7,710 nt of DNA from an uncultured Oscillospiraceae bacterium (lineage in GTDB: Bacteria; Bacillota; Clostridia; Oscillospirales; Ruminococcaceae). The notes beneath the pieces were generated by a model that saw only the letters and a list, made by a program, of their open reading frames with translations, searched no databases and was not told the origin of the DNA. Position 1 is the stretch's first letter, and every line of letters begins with the position of its first letter. Below are positions 4,322-7,710 of the stretch, piece by piece. The stretch is taken from assembly GCA_904502045.1 (NCBI GenBank), contig CAJGEB010000044.1, positions 1 through 7,710 of the forward strand, written 5' to 3'. The position numbers were made by a program, and so were the translations under genes.

Positions 4322-5394
4322 TATTTCAAAACGGGAATTACTAAGTCGCATCTGTTTTTTGCGCTTGTGTTTTCAAAGTAGCGCTGTTCGAGGGGGATCC
4401 ACTCGCTGAAAAAGCGCCTTGCAAACTCCGGGGAGTTGCGCTTTAAGATGCGGTTTTTCTGCGTTTCGGCGGGAATATCCAAAAAGACCGACAGGGTGTA
4501 ATATTTTGAAAGGTCGGGGTGCATTGAGTAGGAGCCTTCGATGACGGTGAGCGGCTTTTTAGCGGGGGTAACGGGTCGGGAAAGGGTGAGGGTGGAGCAA
4601 TCGAAACGGGAAAAGGTAACGGGCTCGTTTTGGCTTAAAGGAATAAGTACCTCTTCCAAGAAGCGTTCTCTGTCTACGTTCCCGCCGATTTCAGCGAGAC
4701 GTTCGGGAGTCCGCTGCTGAGGGCGAAGGAAAAAGTCGTCCATGTGAAAAACGGAGCAGTCGTAAAGAGCTTCAAGAAGCTGAGAGAGGGTAGTTTTTCC
4801 GCTTGCACAGGGTCCTTCAATTGCAAGAATAGCTGGAGTTTCCGATTTCAAGGAGTCCAGCCTTGCCAAAAGAGGCAAAAACGGAAGATATCGACTTGAA
4901 ATAACTCGGTAGGCGGGGCGGTAGAGTGCTCGGAATTGCTCGGAATGATGCAGTGAAGGGTAGCCGGCGCTTTTCCAAAGGCCGAGGGAATTTGAAAATT
5001 CCTCTAAAGAAAAGGGGAGCTCCCCTTGTGAAATAAGCTGCTGGGTAGTTTTGAGTTTTTTCTCTAAAGAGGGAATCGGGGACTCCTCACGCTTTGCCGA
5101 CATATAAAAAAGATTACCCAAGGTGGACGCGCTCAGACCCGCACCGACATATCCCAGAGATACTCGGCAGTAGTTACCGCCAAGCTCCTCGACGAGTTCG
5201 CCGCTTATCTCTCCCGCATCACAAAGCTCCCGCTGTATCTGCAAAACGGCGTCCTCTTCGGAGCGCACCAGATGCTCACAGCCGAAGCTGCTTTGATGCA
5301 AAAGCTTGAAAAGGTCCTGTATTTGCAGTTTTGGGTAGCGCCGGACGTGTTCAAGAAGTACTTTTCGGGTGTTTTCGCTTTGTTTCATAATCAT
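4321..5394 (-). CDS. Uridine kinase-like P-loop kinase with an N-terminal domain of unknown function
   Basis: This is a 357-residue, two-domain protein. The C-terminal half (about 187-357) is a P-loop kinase of the uridine kinase/pantothenate kinase type. Its Walker A is GPCASGKT (194-201), followed by an acidic pair in HMDDFF (218-223), GGNVDRERF (237-245), EGSYSMHP (286-293), and a basic lid segment in RILKRNSPEFARRFFSEW. The N-terminal part (about 1-183, HVRRYPKLQIQDLFKLLHQS near its start) is an uncharacterised domain that I recall fused to such kinases in Clostridia. The reading frame is open upstream to 5595, but the start at 5394 (MIMKQSEN) is chosen because it overlaps the ECF-S stop as TAATG, implying coupling by reinitiation; a second ATG follows at 5388. 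The substrate is unknown and may be what the adjacent transporter imports. Confidence 0.82.
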   Translation of the reverse strand: MIMKQSENTRKVLLEHVRRYPKLQIQDLFKLLHQSSFGCEHLVRSEEDAVLQIQRELCDAGEISGELVEELGGNYCRVSLGYVGAGLSASTLGNLFYMSAKREESPIPSLEKKLKTTQQLISQGELPFSLEEFSNSLGLWKSAGYPSLHHSEQFRALYRPAYRVISSRYLPFLPLLARLDSLKSETPAILAIEGPCASGKTTLSQLLEALYDCSVFHMDDFFLRPQQRTPERLAEIGGNVDRERFLEEVLIPLSQNEPVTFSRFDCSTLTLSRPVTPAKKPLTVIEGSYSMHPDLSKYYTLSVFLDIPAETQKNRILKRNSPEFARRFFSEWIPLEQRYFENTSAKNRCDLVIPVLK

Positions 5395-5960
5395 TACTGC
5401 GGCTTTTGTCCGAAAAGCCTTCCTTTCGTCAGGATTTGGGGTCCTGCTTTTTGAGCCAGCATAACAACAACAGGAACCATCAAAATTTGAATAAGTATGC
5501 CTGGCAGTGCGTTGGTTACGGCTCCTGCCAAAAATGCAGAAAGTCCAAATTTGCCGCCGGATCCGACCACGCACAAAAACATAGCGGTTCCCCACACGAC
5601 ACGGCCTGCTGCCATTGCAATCAGGAGCGATGCGTAAATATACGGTTTTTTGCGCGGTAACAGTGTGTGCATTACACCCGAAACCGCTCCGTACGCCGCA
5701 AGCTCAAGCGCCATACATACCGCCGAAGGAAAAAGCGGCGGCATTCCGAGCGTTACCGAGCGAAACATCGGAGCCACAAATCCGACCGCGAGCCCCCATG
5801 GCCAGCCGCAGATAAATCCGCACAAAAGTACCGGTATATGCATCGGACACAGCATTGACCCTATCTCCGGAATTTGTCCCGTCAAAAAGGGCATAACATA
5901 TGTAAGCGCCAAAAATAACGCCGAAAGTATCATTTTTAAAATCCTATTGTGCGCGCTCAT
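5394..5960 (-). CDS. ECF transporter S-component (substrate-binding membrane protein)
   Basis: This 188-residue integral membrane protein has about five or six hydrophobic segments. The stretch LTGQIPEIGSMLCPMHIPVL (26-45) followed by GFICGWPWGLAVGF, and then MPPLFPSAVCMALELAAYG, is typical of energy-coupling-factor substrate components. These capture vitamins or related small molecules and dock on a shared EcfAAT module encoded elsewhere. The substrate is not clear from sequence. AAAGGA lies 8 bases before the ATG, and a promoter is visible at 5993-6021. The leader is only about 26 bases, too short for a vitamin riboswitch. The stop codon overlaps the start of the kinase gene by one base, which suggests that substrate import and phosphorylation are linked. 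Confidence 0.88.
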   Translation of the reverse strand: MSAHNRILKMILSALFLALTYVMPFLTGQIPEIGSMLCPMHIPVLLCGFICGWPWGLAVGFVAPMFRSVTLGMPPLFPSAVCMALELAAYGAVSGVMHTLLPRKKPYIYASLLIAMAAGRVVWGTAMFLCVVGSGGKFGLSAFLAGAVTNALPGILIQILMVPVVVMLAQKAGPQILTKGRLFGQKPQ

Positions 5961-5992
5961 AGTAAAAGTCCTTTATTTTTTCATTTTTTACA

Positions 5993-6021
5993 ATTATATC
6001 ACGCTCCTTTCCTCTTGTCTA
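5993..6021 (-). promoter_or_regulatory. Sigma-A promoter of the ECF-S/kinase operon
   Basis: On the minus strand TAGACA (6021-6016), 17 bp, TATAAT (5998-5993). The -10 is perfect and the -35 has one mismatch. Predicted transcript start is near 5986. Confidence 0.85.
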
Positions 6022-6058
6022 CTCTGCCCGTATCTCTGCTTTTTACGGCTCCCGCCTT

Positions 6059-6186
6059 CCCGCTCCTTTCCATCACAACCCCGCCGCCCTCGCCGCCGAA
6101 CCTTTGGTTCGGCGCGCCGATGAAATCGGCGTAAGTAACGCGAAGCGTTACGCGAGGGCGGCGGGGTTGTGATGGAAAGGAGCGGG
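6059..6186. repeat. Cloverleaf inverted-repeat element E with a 35-bp perfect stem
   Basis: Positions 6059-6093 pair with 6152-6186 without a mismatch over 35 bp. The 58 bases inside fold into three perfect hairpins. They are 6094-6102/6106-6114 (9 bp, loop TTT), 6115-6121/6125-6131 (7 bp, loop GAA) and 6135-6141/6145-6151 (7 bp, loop GAA). Only TAA (6132-6134) is unpaired. It lies between the divergent ECF-S and four-helix-protein genes, in the gene-free gap 6022-6242. Apart from its much longer closing stem it has the same layout as the elements at 1882 and 3306. Several long open frames that cross it on the minus strand are proline/serine-rich artefacts. Confidence 0.92.
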
Positions 6187-6242
6187 CGGAAGGAATAAAA
6201 GCAGCGGGAGAAGGGAATAATAGAGGCAAAAAAGAGAAAGAA

Positions 6243-6686
6243 GTGGACAAAATGATAGAACAGGATAGTGTAAGACTTTTGAGAGAAAGTGATGCAGGAG
6301 TAAAGATGGGGGTAGAAGCGATAGAGGAAACGATACCGTACGTGCGGTCGGATTCTTTGAGAAGATACCTGAGCGACTGCAAAACGGAGCACGACAAGTT
6401 AGGGAATGAGATAGAGGGATTACTTGACAGATATCACGATGACGGGAAGGAGCCGAATCCGATAGCGAAAGGGATGTCGTGGATGAAGGCGAATATGAAG
6501 CTTGCGATGAAGGAATCGGACGAAACGGTAGCGGACTTGATAACGGACGGATGTAATATGGGAGTAAAGTCGCTGAACAAGTATTTGAATAAGTATAAGG
6601 CGGCGGATGAGGTATCGAAGGATATAGCGAAGAGGCTGATAAATCTTGAGGAGCAGCTTGCAATAGATATCCGCAGATTTTTGTAA
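6243..6686 (+). CDS. Conserved helical-bundle protein (ferritin-like/DUF2383-type), function unknown
   Basis: This 147-residue soluble protein is predicted almost entirely helical. There is no signal peptide or membrane segment. It resembles a four-helix bundle of the ferritin-like superfamily, with acidic/His positions such as E28, E49-H50 in KTEHDKLGNEIE, and E56 that might bind metal. The segment HDDGKEPNPIAKGMSWMKAN (65-84) is one I recall from conserved Clostridia hypothetical proteins; the exact family name is uncertain. The start may be GTG at 6243 or ATG at 6252 (144 residues); neither has a strong ribosome site, the upstream region being generally purine-rich. No clear promoter was found between the cloverleaf at 6059-6186 and the gene. 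A strong terminator follows at 6745. The biochemical role is unknown. Confidence 0.82.
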   Translation: MDKMIEQDSVRLLRESDAGVKMGVEAIEETIPYVRSDSLRRYLSDCKTEHDKLGNEIEGLLDRYHDDGKEPNPIAKGMSWMKANMKLAMKESDETVADLITDGCNMGVKSLNKYLNKYKAADEVSKDIAKRLINLEEQLAIDIRRFL

Positions 6687-6744
6687 AAAAGAGAGCTTCG
6701 TAAGATTTAATTAAGGATTACGATACAGGCGATAAAAGCAACGC

Positions 6745-6780
6745 AAAGGCACTTATGGTTTTTGCCATAAGTGCCTTTTT
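6745..6780 (+). terminator. Rho-independent terminator after the helical-bundle gene
   Basis: AAAGGCACTTATGG (6745-6758), 6-base loop TTTTTG, perfect complement (6765-6778) and a T run. The 14-bp stem is the strongest simple terminator in the window. The 58 bases between the gene stop and this stem hold only a weak 6-bp inverted repeat. Confidence 0.93.
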
Positions 6781-6798
6781 GTATAGCGCGAAACAAAT

Positions 6799-6990
6799 TT
6801 AATTTATTTCTTGTGCTTGCGGGAGTTCAATTTCTCCCTCAATTTTTTCAAAAGCCTTTATCTCTTGTCTTATTAAATAAAGTATTTCTCCGTTTGCCGA
6901 ACGACCGTAATATTTTGAGATATAGTGCAGCTTATAGTGAAGCTCCGGGTCGATTTCTATTCCAATATGCTTATTGTTTTTATTTCTCAT
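6799..6990 (-). CDS. Small ribbon-helix-helix (Arc/CopG-like) DNA-binding protein
   Basis: This 63-residue protein fits the ribbon-helix-helix fold: a short strand (KHIGIEID, 7-14), helix 1 (PELHYKLHYISKYYG, 15-29), a turn RSANGE with the conserved S/N-x-E pattern, and helix 2 (ILYLIRQEIKAFEKI, 36-50), then an acidic tail. Such proteins bind DNA as dimers by inserting the strand pair in the major groove. GGAAG lies about 8 bases before the ATG. No toxin gene is next to it, so it is not an obvious antitoxin. It is 43 bases downstream of the GatD-like gene on the same strand, and an inverted repeat (7008-7035) just before it may be its operator. Target genes cannot be inferred. Confidence 0.78.
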   Translation of the reverse strand: MRNKNNKHIGIEIDPELHYKLHYISKYYGRSANGEILYLIRQEIKAFEKIEGEIELPQAQEIN

Positions 6991-7007
6991 AAAAAATCTT
7001 CCAAAAA

Positions 7008-7035
7008 AATCTTAGTATAAGTATATTTTAAGATT
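7008..7035. promoter_or_regulatory. AT-rich inverted repeat upstream of the RHH gene
   Basis: AATCTTA (7008-7014) pairs with TAAGATT (7029-7035), with a few further inner matches. On the minus strand it is followed by a run of seven T, so it may be a weak terminator of the GatD-like gene. Its position 17 bases before the RHH start also suits an autoregulatory operator. The two readings cannot be separated here. Confidence 0.45.
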
Positions 7036-7710
7036 ATTTTGCCTGAATGGCAATAAGTCTTTTGTTGTAAGCGTCGAGCTCAAAGGGGAGAGTTACCTGC
7101 TCGGCTCCCGGGGAGAGCGTTTTGAGGAGCTCTGCAGAAAAGAGCGGGTTAAGTGGGAGGAGAGGGCCGAGAAGGTAGGTGGCGAAGAAGCGGTTGATGC
7201 GGGCTCCCTCAAGAGAGGATTCGGGGTTCAGTCCTGAGCCGACCGAGAGACTCAGAAAAGGAGCGGGAGTTTCGCCGTAGCTGTGGCTGAGCTGATTTTT
7301 GAATCCGACAACGGAAATCTCGTCGAAGGAACCGACGCAGGAATCATTGAAGCGGAGCCGTGAAAATCGTTTGGCATAGGTTCCCCAAAAAGAAAGAGCG
7401 GGGAGCTCCGTGGCGTCGTGGCGGACTATCTTCTCGCCGAAAAGCTCAAAGGCGTTACCGGTGCAAAGGGTAATTCGGTCGCTTTCGGTGCGGGAATAGA
7501 GCGCGTCACGGTAAGGAGTAAGAGCTTCGAGCTCGGCTTCCTGCTTGCGCTCGGTGCAGGGACCGATGTAGAGAAGGTCCACGTCGTCGCGGCAGGCAAA
7601 CGCGGGCTTATCAAAAAGCGAGGTGTTGATTACCTCGACCTCGACCTCGGCAAGAGCGAGTTTTTTGACGAGATACGCGAGGTTTGAGGTGTCGCCGTAG
7701 AGGTTGTTGA
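7034..7710 (-). CDS. GatD-like class I glutamine amidotransferase homologue, N-terminus off the edge, catalytic His apparently lost
   Basis: The frame is open to the right edge; 224 residues are visible, starting NNLYGDTSNLAYLVKK. This matches the start of GatD/CobB-CobQ-like amidotransferases (NLYGDxxNL), so only about 10-20 residues are missing. GatD works with MurT to amidate lipid II glutamate. The nucleophile region is ITLCTGNAFELFG, with Cys82 of the visible part (codon 7465-7463) in place. The His-containing motif, usually TYLHGPLLPKNP, reads TYLLGPLLPLNP; Leu180 (CTC, 7171-7169) replaces His. The usual GFENHxGRT also reads GFKNQLSHSYG. Overall length and fold motifs are kept and there is no frameshift. 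It may be a catalytically inactive or repurposed paralogue. MurT would be expected next door, outside the window. An internal GTG (7582) is not the likely start. Confidence 0.8.
   Translation of the reverse strand, partial: NNLYGDTSNLAYLVKKLALAEVEVEVINTSLFDKPAFACRDDVDLLYIGPCTERKQEAELEALTPYRDALYSRTESDRITLCTGNAFELFGEKIVRHDATELPALSFWGTYAKRFSRLRFNDSCVGSFDEISVVGFKNQLSHSYGETPAPFLSLSVGSGLNPESSLEGARINRFFATYLLGPLLPLNPLFSAELLKTLSPGAEQVTLPFELDAYNKRLIAIQAK

Noticed and set aside
5395..5595. Upstream extension of the kinase frame
   Set aside because: It overlaps the ECF-S gene, is Arg/Cys/Ser-rich and unlike a protein domain; the TAATG junction at 5394 is a better start.
5961..6015. Vitamin riboswitch before the ECF-S gene
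   Set aside because: The promoter leaves only about 26 leader bases, too short for any known vitamin riboswitch.
5994..6663. Several minus-strand frames crossing the 6059-6186 palindrome and the helical-bundle gene
   Set aside because: Their Ser/Pro/Arg-rich products arise from the palindrome and from the antisense of a real gene; no start signals are present.

Overview
The window looks like chromosomal DNA from a member of the Clostridia, most likely an uncultured gut relative of the Oscillospiraceae/Ruminococcaceae. This rests on Firmicutes-type ribosome binding sites, consensus sigma-A promoters, a Clostridia-style LexA, an ECF vitamin transporter S-component, and remembered protein-family resemblance. 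No database search was run, so the taxonomy is inference.

Layout. Positions 1-1852 (minus strand) hold a zinc/manganese-type ABC importer operon: lipoprotein binding protein, ATPase, then a permease that runs off the left edge. Upstream of it on the same strand is lexA (1972-2556), separated by a 78-bp cloverleaf-shaped inverted-repeat element. Positions 2670-3160 hold a tRNA-Leu(UAG) gene with a perfect consensus promoter. It is bracketed by a 22-nt copy of its own 5' end and a 21-nt copy of its own 3' end, with structured DNA between each copy and the gene. Positions 3160-3480 hold no credible gene but are packed with hairpins, including a second cloverleaf and two copies of a 27-bp repeat. 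Positions 3486-4316 are a plus-strand unit: promoter, small two-helix membrane protein, VOC/glyoxalase-fold protein and a bidirectional terminator. Positions 4321-6021 are a minus-strand operon of an ECF-S membrane protein and a P-loop kinase whose start overlaps the transporter stop by one base. A third cloverleaf with a perfect 35-bp closing stem (6059-6186) separates this from a plus-strand four-helix-bundle-like conserved protein (6243-6686). The right end, on the minus strand, has a ribbon-helix-helix protein and a truncated GatD-like class I glutamine amidotransferase that appears to lack its catalytic histidine.

How the parts work together. The importer genes form a metal-uptake cassette. 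The ECF-S/kinase pair suggests import followed by phosphorylation that traps the substrate. The most unusual content is the set of elements at 1882-1959, 3306-3384 and 6059-6186, plus a weaker one at 2731-2863. Each has a closing stem and three tightly packed hairpins, mostly with 3-nt loops. They share this four-way-junction architecture but almost no primary sequence. I do not recognise them as a named family.
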